64,000 nt of DNA. Source: Kribbella caucasensis (lineage in GTDB: Bacteria > Actinomycetota > Actinomycetes > Propionibacteriales > Kribbellaceae). This document shows, piece by piece, positions 41,118 to 49,671 of the stretch (the first letter of the stretch is position 1; every line of letters begins with the position of its first letter). The stretch covers positions 30,825 to 94,824 of the forward strand of contig NZ_SNWQ01000018.1 of the NCBI RefSeq assembly GCF_004361855.1. Reading direction: 5' to 3'. Below the pieces are notes generated by a model. The model had not been told where the DNA came from and made no database searches. It saw only the letters and a list, made by a program, of their open reading frames with translations. Both the position numbers and the translations under genes were made by a program.

Positions 41118-42686
41118 GTGAAGAAGTCATCGACCGTCATCTCCGTCACGGCACTAGTCCTGACGGCACCTCTCGTAAGCTCGGCGCCCGCCGCTGCGAC
41201 GGCGTACGAACCGGATCCACCGACACCGGTCGCGCCGCCCGCGATCGCGCTTCCCCCGCTTCCCACCAACATGCCGACGCTTTCCAACGTGGATGCCCTG
41301 CGCATCGGTCCGTCCAGTGTCGTGCCCTGCATCGGTGTGGAGATCCGCCCCGGCCAGGAAGCCGCCGACGTGGTCGCCAACTACCCGACCGGTACGACGT
41401 TCTGCTTCGCCGCGGGCCTGCACCGGATCACCCGCATGATCGTCCCGAAGGCGAACCAGATCATCGGCAGCGACGAGGACGCCGTACTGACCGGGTCGGT
41501 CCCGCTCACCGGCTGGACCGCGACCGGCGGCGACTGGGTCGTGAAGGGCGTGCTCCCGGCGGCGTACGGGCGAACCGGCCAATGCGAGGACAACATCGCC
41601 AACGTCTGCTATCTGCGTGAACAGTTGTTCCTCGACGGCAGACACCTGACCCGCGTCGCCACCCGGGAAAAGGTTGTCCCCGGCACCTTCTTCGGCGACT
41701 ACGCGGCGAACGCCGTCTTCCTCGGCGACAACCCGGCCGGCCGGTCCGTCGAGATGTCCAAGACCCCGACCGCGATCCAGTCCACGGCCACCGGCGTCAC
41801 CGTACGCGGCCTCACCATCGAGCACTTCGCCACCGCGCCCCAGGCCGGCGCGATCGTCCTCGGCCCGAAGTGGAAGGTCGTTGCCAACGACATCCGCTGG
41901 AACCACGCGGTCGGCGCGATGCTCGTCAACGCCGACGGCGCCGCCCTGGAACGCAACCTGATCCAGCACAACGGCCAGCTCGGCATCGGCCAGTACAGCA
42001 CCGTCAACGGCACCATCTCCGACAATCAGGTCAGCAACAACAACACCGACGGCTTCTGGATCGCCGACTGGGAGTCCGGCGGGATCAAGACCACCTGGTC
42101 CACCGGCGGTACGGTGACCGGCAACCTGATCCAGGGCAACCTCGGCGTCGGCCTCTGGAGCGACGCGTACGACGACGGCCGCACCTTCAGCGACAACCAG
42201 ATCGTCGACAACGCCGCCGACGGGATCCGCTACGAGATCGGCCGCAACGGCGTGATCGAGAACAACACCATCACCGGCAACGGCCTCGGTACCGGCCGCG
42301 GCTCCGGTACGTCGCTGTGGGACGGCGGCGGTATCAACGTGAACACGTCGACGAATGTCCAGGTCCGCAACAACGTTGTCACCGGCAACGTCAACGGCAT
42401 CTCTATCCAGTCCCGCACCCGCGGCAGTGGTCCCTGGGGCCTCAACGTCCTCCGCGACGTGTCCGTCACCGGCAACAAGGTCACCATGAAACAAGGCACC
42501 GCCGCCACCGGCATGGTGCAGAACTCCGGCTCCCCCATCCCCACCGGCGAGGTGGTCCTCAGCACCAACACCTACGTCCTGGACAGCCTCATGACCAACC
42601 GCTTCCAGAAGTTCGGCCAATGGTTCACCGCCCCCCAATGGCAAAAGGCCGGCCTCGACGCCAACAGCAAATTCACCACCAAATAG
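41118..42686 (+). CDS. secreted right-handed beta-helix protein (paralogue 2)
   Basis: A 522-residue protein with a classic Sec signal peptide (KKSST, then VISVTALVLTAPLVS, cleavage after APAAATA near residue 30) and no anchor, so it should be released. The GTG start has GGAGGG in front. The beta-helix body aligns throughout with paralogue 1: TTFCFAAGLHRI, GQCEDN, REQLFLDG, LTIEHFA, GFWIADWESGGIK and an almost identical GGINVNTSTNVQVRNNVVTG. The paralogue 1 linker is missing. Catalytic function is unassigned. Candidates are a glycan lyase, epimerase or hydrolase that matures a surface polysaccharide. Confidence 0.87.
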   Translation: MKKSSTVISVTALVLTAPLVSSAPAAATAYEPDPPTPVAPPAIALPPLPTNMPTLSNVDALRIGPSSVVPCIGVEIRPGQEAADVVANYPTGTTFCFAAGLHRITRMIVPKANQIIGSDEDAVLTGSVPLTGWTATGGDWVVKGVLPAAYGRTGQCEDNIANVCYLREQLFLDGRHLTRVATREKVVPGTFFGDYAANAVFLGDNPAGRSVEMSKTPTAIQSTATGVTVRGLTIEHFATAPQAGAIVLGPKWKVVANDIRWNHAVGAMLVNADGAALERNLIQHNGQLGIGQYSTVNGTISDNQVSNNNTDGFWIADWESGGIKTTWSTGGTVTGNLIQGNLGVGLWSDAYDDGRTFSDNQIVDNAADGIRYEIGRNGVIENNTITGNGLGTGRGSGTSLWDGGGINVNTSTNVQVRNNVVTGNVNGISIQSRTRGSGPWGLNVLRDVSVTGNKVTMKQGTAATGMVQNSGSPIPTGEVVLSTNTYVLDSLMTNRFQKFGQWFTAPQWQKAGLDANSKFTTK

Positions 42687-42806
42687 CCCACCCACCCCCA
42701 CACGCCGCCCACCCCCAACCCGCGGGCCACGCCTCGACCCAAGGCCCGTCTGACGGTTCTCTGCAGACGCGAGCGGTAGCCTGCTGCTGTCGACGGAGGG
42801 CAGCAG

Positions 42807-44417
42807 GTGGACGACCACGATGACAGCCTGCACCGGGCAAGGCAGGCGTCCGCGGCACAGGAATGGCGCGGCGCCGCTGACTCATTTGACGCGGTCGCGC
42901 CGGATCGACTGACCGCCAATGACCTCGCCGCCTACGCCGACGCGGTGTGGTGGCTGGGGCGGATCGAGGACGCCCTGAGACTCGACGCTGCGGCGTGCGA
43001 CGCCCTTGTTGCCGAATCGCGTCCGGCCGATGCCGCGGGGGTTGCTTTCCGTCTCGGGGTCTTCCACGTCGGGAGAGGCGACGAGCCGCTGGGTATGGGT
43101 TGGTTGAGCCGTTCCAAGCATCTGCTCGAGGGTGTCCGGGAGTGCCGGGTGCATGGGCTCCTGCTGCTGTTGACGGGCGTGGAGGCCAACCTGGTGGCCG
43201 GCCAGCCTGCTGTGGCGGTGGATGCAGCCCGGCAGATCCGTGACCTCGGCCGACGGCTGAACGAGCCGGACCTGGTGGCTCTGGGGCTGAATGGCGAAGG
43301 GCGCGCGCTCATCAAGTCGGGCGCGGTCGCAGACGGGTTGGCGCTGCTCGACGAGGCGATGGTGACTGTCCGGGAGGGCAGGCTGGATCCGTTCATGACG
43401 GGTGTCCTCTACTGCCATACCATCGCGGCCTGTCATGAGGTCTGTGACGTTCGTCGGATGACTCGGTGGACGGAACTGGCCGAGAGGTGGCTGACTACCG
43501 TGCCCGCCGAAGTAACGTTCGGCGCCATGTGTGCGGTGCACCGAGCGCAGCTCCAACTGCTGCGCGGCGCGTGGGACGAGGCTGAGTTCGGAGCGCTGCA
43601 TGTGGTTGCGAGCCTCGACGTCAATCGGCTCGACTATGCCGCACAGGCCTGGTACGTCGTTGCCGAGGTTCGCCGGTTGCGCGGTGAGGCCGGCGCTGCC
43701 GAGGCGTACGCCGAAGCGCACGCCCGCGGATACGACCCGCAGCCGGGGCGGGCGTTGCTTCGGCTTGCCGATGGTGACGCCGAGGGTGCGTTGGCGTCGG
43801 TGCTCTCGGCAGTGGCCGCGGCAGGTCCCGATCCGCTGCTCCGCGCCCCGCTGTGTGCGGCGCTGGTCGAGATCGCGATCGCCGCCGGACATCCGCAGGA
43901 CGCTGCAGCTGCCGCGTCCGAGCTCGCGAAGACGGCATCCACCTTCGCCACCTCAGGACTCGAGGCGATGGCGGCAACCGCGCGCGGTGCGGTGTTGCTG
44001 GCTGAGGGCAACGTCGCGGAGGCACTGCCAGTGCTGCGCGACGCCTGCCGGCGCTGGTACGAACTCGGGTCTGTCTACGATGCCGCCGGTACCTGCGTCC
44101 GGCTCGCCGAGGCCTACCGGGCGTTCGGCGACGCGGCTTCCGCAGACGCGGAGCTGGCGCGGGCGACGGCAGTCTATGAGCGGTTGGGTGCGCACCGACC
44201 GATGCGCGAGTTGCCCGATGGCCTGACCCCGCGTGAGTGCGAAGTGCTCACGCTGGTGGCCGACGGACGCTCCAACCGCGAGATCGGTGCTGCGCTGTTC
44301 ATCAGTGACCGGACGGTTGCCCGGCACCTGACGAACATCTACAACAAGATCGGTGTCACCTCGCGCACCCATGCTGCCCGCTACGCCATCGACCATCAGC
44401 TGACAGTGGCTCGCTGA
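42807..44417 (+). CDS. LuxR-type regulator with TPR-like sensor region
   Basis: A 536-residue regulator made of a long all-helical, Ala/Leu-rich TPR-like region (about 1-460) and a C-terminal LuxR HTH (about 470-532) with LTPRECEVLTLVADGRSNRE and NIYNKIGV. It resembles the C-terminal half of LAL/MalT regulators but has no N-terminal ATPase. The GTG start has GGAGGG seven bases upstream. It may control the following hydrolase or the neighbouring glycan genes; no operator could be assigned. Confidence 0.87.
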   Translation: MDDHDDSLHRARQASAAQEWRGAADSFDAVAPDRLTANDLAAYADAVWWLGRIEDALRLDAAACDALVAESRPADAAGVAFRLGVFHVGRGDEPLGMGWLSRSKHLLEGVRECRVHGLLLLLTGVEANLVAGQPAVAVDAARQIRDLGRRLNEPDLVALGLNGEGRALIKSGAVADGLALLDEAMVTVREGRLDPFMTGVLYCHTIAACHEVCDVRRMTRWTELAERWLTTVPAEVTFGAMCAVHRAQLQLLRGAWDEAEFGALHVVASLDVNRLDYAAQAWYVVAEVRRLRGEAGAAEAYAEAHARGYDPQPGRALLRLADGDAEGALASVLSAVAAAGPDPLLRAPLCAALVEIAIAAGHPQDAAAAASELAKTASTFATSGLEAMAATARGAVLLAEGNVAEALPVLRDACRRWYELGSVYDAAGTCVRLAEAYRAFGDAASADAELARATAVYERLGAHRPMRELPDGLTPRECEVLTLVADGRSNREIGAALFISDRTVARHLTNIYNKIGVTSRTHAARYAIDHQLTVAR

Positions 44418-44446
44418 CGCGTCAGCGGCTACGCATAACCGCGTAG
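44412..44446. terminator. palindrome and small hairpin after the LuxR gene
   Basis: CGCTGACGCGTCAGCG (44412-44427) is a perfect 16-bp palindrome that overlaps the LuxR gene stop codon. CTACGC-ATAACC-GCGTAG (44429-44446) is a 6-bp stem just behind it. They could end the transcript or serve as a binding site before the next gene. There is no T run. Confidence 0.35.
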
Positions 44447-44556
44447 TCGCGCAGAGGCAAGTTGGTCAATCGAGCCGATGCCCGATCGCAGCCGCGCTAC
44501 CTAGCTTCTTGGTAGATGCGCCGAACACCGGCGCCCGACTCGAGGAGTGAGTGACG

Positions 44557-45378
44557 ATGGCTGGACGGGTTCAGGTTGCCATTTCGGCAGACGGCACCGA
44601 GATCGTCGGACGAGTCCGCGGACAGGGGCCGCCCTTGGTTCTGGTCCACGGAGGATGGGGCGACGGCGAGGTTGCCTACGAGGCGCTGGTGCCCCACCTC
44701 GCCGACCGCTTCACCTGCTACACGCCGAGCACACGCGGCCGCGGCCTGTCCGGCGACAGCCCGGACCACTCGGTGCACCGCCTGGTACAGGATGTCGTCG
44801 CGTTCATCGACACAATCGGTGAGGCGGTGTACCTGGTGGGCTGGTCGGGCATTGAGCCGCCGCTCGGTGCGGCGGCCCAGAGCAGTGCGGTGTCCGCCGT
44901 GGCCCTCTTCGAGGGCTACGTCCCGACCGTGGCGGAAGGTGACGACCTCGCCAGCCTTGGTGCAACCATCGAACGCACTGCTGCGGCAGCGGCCGACGGG
45001 CGCCTCGCCGACGCGGCTCGCGCCTTCGCGCCCTTCGTCCTGACCGGCGCGGACATTGCCGCCCTGGATGAGGACTTCTTCGAGCGATGGGGACGCAGCG
45101 TCCCGGCCATGCTCCAGTACTTCCAGCAAAACCTGTCAAGGGAGGGATCCCGGCCGTACGACCCCGACCAGCTTGCGAAGATCTCGGCACCGGTGGTCGC
45201 CCTGTGGAGCAGGGAGACGACCAGGAGCACCTTTGTCTCGAATTCGGCTCTGTACCTGGCCCAGCACGTCGCTGACGGACAGGTGCGTGAACTAGCCGGT
45301 GGCGGGCACTTTGCACCGCTGGCCGCACCTGAGCTCCTTGCCAAGGAGCTGATCTCCTTCTTCGAGTCAGTCAGGTAG
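44557..45378 (+). CDS. alpha/beta hydrolase
   Basis: A 273-residue alpha/beta hydrolase. The oxyanion motif is HGGWG (31-35) and the nucleophile elbow is GWSGIE with Ser97, a departure from G-x-S-x-G because Ile sits where the last Gly is expected. The C-terminal His is in GGGHFAPL. The ATG at 44557 is nine bases after GAGGAG; a GTG at 44551 is possible. It follows a LuxR-type regulator by 139 bp, and such pairs are common in actinobacteria. Substrate unknown. Confidence 0.85.
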   Translation: MAGRVQVAISADGTEIVGRVRGQGPPLVLVHGGWGDGEVAYEALVPHLADRFTCYTPSTRGRGLSGDSPDHSVHRLVQDVVAFIDTIGEAVYLVGWSGIEPPLGAAAQSSAVSAVALFEGYVPTVAEGDDLASLGATIERTAAAAADGRLADAARAFAPFVLTGADIAALDEDFFERWGRSVPAMLQYFQQNLSREGSRPYDPDQLAKISAPVVALWSRETTRSTFVSNSALYLAQHVADGQVRELAGGGHFAPLAAPELLAKELISFFESVR

Positions 45379-45390
45379 GTACAGCACGCT

Positions 45391-46875
45391 TTATGTGCTC
45401 AGCTTGGCTACGTGTTCGATGAGGAGGGCGCGGAAGAGTTCGTTGTCCCGGAGGTCGGCACCGAACACGGTGTCGACCCCGAGCAGCGCGTCCACCACGG
45501 ACTTGGGCTGAGCAGCACCCTGGAGTGATGCCTTCAGTCGCGCGGCCTGCGGGTCATCAAGGTGATCAACCCGTGCGACGTACACCATCCAGGCGGCGAC
45601 CGCCAAAGACGCCAGCCGCGGTTCAGCCCCCGCCGCCAGCCGATCGCGCACGGTCCCCAGCATCCGGACCGGCAACTTCACCGATCCGTCCATCGCGACC
45701 TGCGCGGTCCGATGCTTGAGCGCCGGATTGGCGAACCGCTCCAGCACACTCTCCCCGTACGCCGCCAGATCCAGCCCCGTCGGCGGCGTCAGCGTCGGCA
45801 CCACGTCCGCACTAATCAACTCCCGCGCCAACCCGGCGAGTTCCTCATCGCGCACGGTCTCCGCGATCGTATCGTATCCCCGCAGAGCCCCGAGATACGC
45901 AAGCATCGAGTGCGTCGCATTGAGCATCCTGAGCTTGGCCTGCTCCCACGGCGCCACATCGGCCGTGAACACCGCCCCGCCCCGCTCCCACGCCGGCCGC
46001 TCGGCAGCGAACTCGTCCTCGATCACCCACTGAATGAACGGCTCCGCCACCACCACCGCTTCATCCCGTACGCCGAGGAGCCGCGCGGCCTCGTCCCGAT
46101 CGGTCTCGGTGGTCGCCGGCACGATGCGATCCACCATGCTCGCGGGGAACCTCGCAACCGCCAACTGCTCGGCCAGCCCCTTCAACGCCGGAGCCGCATG
46201 CTCCGCGGCGGCGTTCGCGTAGTCCTCCATCAGCCGCCGGAGAAACGGGCCATTGGCAACGAGGTTGTCGCAGGACACCACCGTGAGCGGCCCGGCTCCA
46301 CTCGTCGCACGACCGGCCAGCCCGGCAGCGAGCTGACCCACCACGGTCCGCGGCGGCCGCCCGGTCAGATCCGCCCGGATCTCCGGATCGTCCAGGTCCA
46401 GACCTCCACCTCCACCACCAGCACTGCCACCGCTGCCACCGCTGCCACCACCGGCACCGGCACCGGCACCGGCACCGGCCGCGCGATAGCCCTTCTCCGT
46501 AACGGTGAGGGTGACCACTGCGACCCGCGGATCCGCGATCCGCGCGACCACCGCATCCGGCTCCTCCGGCGCGGTCAGCACCTCGCGGATGCTCCCGATC
46601 ACCTCGATCGACGGATCACCTGACCCGCGCGTCAGGACGGAGTACAGGCCGTCCTGTGGCGCGAGCTGATCGCGAATGGTGGCCGACCGCTGACTCACCC
46701 CGATGATCCCCCACCGGGTGTCACCCGTGACCTGCGCGGCCCGCTCGGTGATGACAGCCTGGTGGGCCCGATGGAACGCGCCCAGCCCGAGATGCACGAT
46801 GCCAACGGTCAGCTCGCCTGGATCGACCGCCGGCTTGATCGGCAGGTTGGTCAGGCTCAGTCGGGGATTCACCAT
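45391..46875 (-). CDS. uxuB: mannitol dehydrogenase family oxidoreductase, probably fructuronate reductase
   Basis: A 494-residue long-chain polyol dehydrogenase. The Rossmann part begins GIVHLGLGAFHRAHQA, and the C-terminal catalytic domain includes RMLNATHSMLAYLGALRGY. It likely reduces D-fructuronate to D-mannonate, the step after UxaC, because uxaC and a LacI repressor are next door. The ATG at 46875 follows GAGG at a good distance; one at 46884 is too close to it. A Gly/Ala/Ser-only insert (about residues 130-158), coded by CCACCGCTG- and CCGGCA-type repeats, interrupts the first domain after VTEKGYRA. Relatives lack such an insert in my knowledge. Confidence 0.87.
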   Translation of the reverse strand: MVNPRLSLTNLPIKPAVDPGELTVGIVHLGLGAFHRAHQAVITERAAQVTGDTRWGIIGVSQRSATIRDQLAPQDGLYSVLTRGSGDPSIEVIGSIREVLTAPEEPDAVVARIADPRVAVVTLTVTEKGYRAAGAGAGAGAGGGSGGSGGSAGGGGGGLDLDDPEIRADLTGRPPRTVVGQLAAGLAGRATSGAGPLTVVSCDNLVANGPFLRRLMEDYANAAAEHAAPALKGLAEQLAVARFPASMVDRIVPATTETDRDEAARLLGVRDEAVVVAEPFIQWVIEDEFAAERPAWERGGAVFTADVAPWEQAKLRMLNATHSMLAYLGALRGYDTIAETVRDEELAGLARELISADVVPTLTPPTGLDLAAYGESVLERFANPALKHRTAQVAMDGSVKLPVRMLGTVRDRLAAGAEPRLASLAVAAWMVYVARVDHLDDPQAARLKASLQGAAQPKSVVDALLGVDTVFGADLRDNELFRALLIEHVAKLST

Positions 46876-46975
46876 TGCGTCCATCCTCGAGTCGGAAGAG
46901 AGGTCGGGTGGCAGGCAAAGTTCATCGGACCAACGGCCCCGTTGAGTCGTTCATCGGGCAGACCGGTGCAGTCGT

Positions 46976-48022
46976 TCATCGGGCCGCCACCCCCGTGGAG
47001 TCGCGGACCATCAGCTCGCCAGTCAGCGATCGATGGTTCGTCTTGGCTTCCGCACGCGCTCGATCCGGCTGGGAACCGGGCGAGTCGCCACCGGGCTCGG
47101 GCGTCGGCGCGACCGCCTCATCGAGCAGGCTGAGCAGCAACTCGACCGCAAGCCGGCCAGCCTGTTGCTTCGGGAGCCGGACGGTGGTCAGCGTCGGCCG
47201 CACCATCGTGGCCGCCTCGATGTCGTCGATACCAACCACACTGATGTCCGCCGGCACCGACAGGCCGCGCAGGTGCAGCCGACCGAGCAGACCGAACGCG
47301 ACCAGGTCGTTGTACGCGATCACCGCGGTCGCACCGGTCGCGACGACCTGGTCCGCCGCTGCCATGCCACCGTCGTAGTACGGCGGGAAGTGCCCGACCT
47401 GGACCAGCTCGACACCTTGCGAGGCGGCGGCCGCGGCCAGCCCGCTCCCCCGCTGCTCGCTCGACCACGAGCTCACCGGACCACCGACCCACGCGATCCG
47501 CTGGTGGCCGAGGGCAACGAGATGCGCGACCGCCTGGCGCATCCCGTCCTGGTGGTCGAACACCACCGCCGGGATGTCGTCGAACAGGCGGTTGACCAGG
47601 ACCACGGTGGTCTCGGCGGCGATCCGTTTCAGCTCGTCGGCATTCGCCCGGGGCGAACACAGGATCAGCCCGTCGACCTGCTTCGCCAGCGCGCGGACCA
47701 GGTTGATCTCGGCCAGGTCGTTCTCATCGGTATCCGCGACGAACACGGCCACGTCGGCCGCCCGGGCCCGCGACTGCACGCCCTTCACCACGCTCGGGAA
47801 GAAGGGATTGGCGAGATCGGGCAGGACCAGCCCGATGTTCCCGGTCCGGCCGGTGATGAGGCCACGGGCCGCCTTGTTCGGCGCATACCCGAGGCTGGCG
47901 GCCGCCGACTGGACCTTCGCCCTGGTGGTGGCGTTGACCAGGTCTGGCACGGACAGCGCGCGGGACACGGTCGACGTGGACACACCCGCCAGGCGGGCGA
48001 CATCACGGATGGTCGCGGCCAT
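46976..48022 (-). CDS. LacI-family repressor of hexuronate genes
   Basis: A 348-residue LacI/GalR regulator. The HTH is TIRDVARLAGVSTSTVSRAL (residues 4-23), followed by a periplasmic-binding-protein-like sensor domain. The ATG at 48022 has GGGAGGTGG before it. It is divergent from uxaC with two 16-bp operator copies in the gap, and upstream of uxuB on the same strand (100-bp gap with a 15-bp direct repeat at 46945 and 46970). It most likely represses uxaC and its own operon in the absence of a hexuronate. Confidence 0.92.
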   Translation of the reverse strand: MAATIRDVARLAGVSTSTVSRALSVPDLVNATTRAKVQSAAASLGYAPNKAARGLITGRTGNIGLVLPDLANPFFPSVVKGVQSRARAADVAVFVADTDENDLAEINLVRALAKQVDGLILCSPRANADELKRIAAETTVVLVNRLFDDIPAVVFDHQDGMRQAVAHLVALGHQRIAWVGGPVSSWSSEQRGSGLAAAAASQGVELVQVGHFPPYYDGGMAAADQVVATGATAVIAYNDLVAFGLLGRLHLRGLSVPADISVVGIDDIEAATMVRPTLTTVRLPKQQAGRLAVELLLSLLDEAVAPTPEPGGDSPGSQPDRARAEAKTNHRSLTGELMVRDSTGVAAR

Positions 48023-48056
48023 GTCCACCTCCCGGGTCGAGATCGATGCGACGAGT

Positions 48057-48130
48057 CTGCAATCGGTTGTAGTCACATGTCAATTCAGGCCCGAGTTGCG
48101 CTGTGAGACAAGGACTGCAATCCTTTGTAG
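48057..48130. promoter_or_regulatory. two LacI operators between lacI and uxaC
   Basis: CTGCAATCGGTTGTAG (48057-48072) and CTGCAATCCTTTGTAG (48115-48130) differ at two central bases, have inverted half-sites CTGCAA/TTGTAG, and are 58 bp apart, start to start. The spacing is close to five and a half helical turns. The arrangement is typical of a LacI-type repressor controlling both divergent genes. Confidence 0.85.
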
Positions 48131-48159
48131 AGTCGTTGCAGCCGAGCCTTGGAGGAACG

Positions 48160-49566
48160 ATGCCGAAGGCCCTTCAGCCCCACCCGGACCGCGCCCTGCC
48201 CGCCGGCGAAGCTCGCGATCTCGCGCGCCGTATCCACGAGTCGACCCGGTCCCTACCCCTGCTCTGCCTGCACGGACATGTCGATGCGAACCTCTTCGCC
48301 GCCGACGAGCCCTTCGGCAACCCGGCCGACCTGCTGGTGGTCCCCGATCACTACGTGACCCGGATGCTGATCTCCCAGGGCGTCGCACCAGACCGCCTCG
48401 GCCTCCCCCGCCGGGATGGCACGCGCACGGCGGAACCACGTGAGATCTGGCGCGAGTTCTGCTCCCATTGGCACCTGTTCCGGGGGACGCCAAGCCGTTA
48501 CTGGCTCGAGCACGAGTTCGCCGAGGTGCTCGGTCTGACGGTGGCGCCGTCCGCCGAGACTGCCGACGACCTTTACGACGAGATCTCGGCGCGGCTGGCA
48601 CAGCCGGAGTTCCGCCCACGCGCGTTGCTCGACACCTTCGGCATCGAGGTCATCTCCACGACCGACGCGGCGACCGACGACCTGGCCCCGCACGCGAAGG
48701 TCGGCGCAGATCTGCCCGGCCGGGTGATCCCGACCTTCCGCCCCGACGCGGTGGTTCACCTCGACCGGCCGGGTTGGGGCGACCTGATCGGCGAACTCGG
48801 CAGGCTCGCCGGCACCGACACCTCGTCGTACGCCGGTTATCTGGACGCATTGCGCAAGCGGCGGCAGGCGTTCCTGGCCGCAGGCGCTCGGGCGACCGAT
48901 CACGGGCACTACAGCGCGGCGGCGATCCCGTTGGCCGATGCGGAGGCTGAGCGGATCTACGCGAGCGCGCTGAAGGGTGAGGTGACAACCGAGGACGCGG
49001 CCGCTTTCGCGGGTCACATGTTGTTCCAGATGGCCGCGATGTCGGCGGACGACGGCCTGGTGATGCAACTCCATCCCGGCGTACTGCGTGACCACCATGC
49101 CGGCATCCATGCGACGTACGGGCCGGATCAGGGGCACGACATCCCGGTGGCGACGGAGTTCACGCGTTCGCTGCGTCCGGTGCTGGAGCGATTCGGGTAC
49201 TCGGAAGGGTTCCGGATGGTGTTGTTCACCGTCGACGAGACCACGTACTCGCGGGAGCTCGCGCCGCTGGCCGGGGTCTATCCGAGTGTGCGTCTCGGTG
49301 CGCCGTGGTGGTTCCTCGACAGTCCGGACGGGATGCGGCGGTTCCGTGAGCTGGTGACGGAGACGGCGGGCTTCTACAACACGTCCGGCTTCGTCGACGA
49401 CACTCGCGCCTTCCTGTCGATCCCCGCGCGACACGACCTCGCCCGCCGGATCGACGCCGGCTACCTCGCGAACCTCGTCCTCGAACACCGCCTCGACGAG
49501 GACGACGCCTTCGAGGTCGCCACCGATCTCGCCTACAACCTCGCCAAGACCACCTACCTGACCTGA
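48160..49566 (+). CDS. uxaC: glucuronate isomerase
   Basis: A 468-residue uronate isomerase that converts D-glucuronate to D-fructuronate (and galacturonate to tagaturonate). Length matches the family. The metal-binding HGHVD is at the N-terminal end of the barrel (LCLHGHVDANLF), followed by VPDHYVTRMLISQG and the late HPGVLRDHH. The ATG at 48160 follows GGAGGAACG. It is under the two LacI operators. With uxuB it covers the first two steps of hexuronate breakdown; uxuA and kdg genes are not in the window. Confidence 0.95.
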   Translation: MPKALQPHPDRALPAGEARDLARRIHESTRSLPLLCLHGHVDANLFAADEPFGNPADLLVVPDHYVTRMLISQGVAPDRLGLPRRDGTRTAEPREIWREFCSHWHLFRGTPSRYWLEHEFAEVLGLTVAPSAETADDLYDEISARLAQPEFRPRALLDTFGIEVISTTDAATDDLAPHAKVGADLPGRVIPTFRPDAVVHLDRPGWGDLIGELGRLAGTDTSSYAGYLDALRKRRQAFLAAGARATDHGHYSAAAIPLADAEAERIYASALKGEVTTEDAAAFAGHMLFQMAAMSADDGLVMQLHPGVLRDHHAGIHATYGPDQGHDIPVATEFTRSLRPVLERFGYSEGFRMVLFTVDETTYSRELAPLAGVYPSVRLGAPWWFLDSPDGMRRFRELVTETAGFYNTSGFVDDTRAFLSIPARHDLARRIDAGYLANLVLEHRLDEDDAFEVATDLAYNLAKTTYLT

Positions 49567-49671
49567 CCCAACCGTTCGCTCAGGAGGTCACGAGGTAGTC
49601 GGCGAGGGCGTGAGCGGGCTCGACGGGATTACGCTTGATCGGCATCAGTCGGCTAGTGACGGGTCGGGCAG

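Noticed and set aside
41154..42833. A 559-codon open frame opposite beta-helix paralogue 2
   Set aside because: Low-complexity Val/Ala/Gly/Asp sequence that is the shadow of the beta-helix gene; no start signal or domain.
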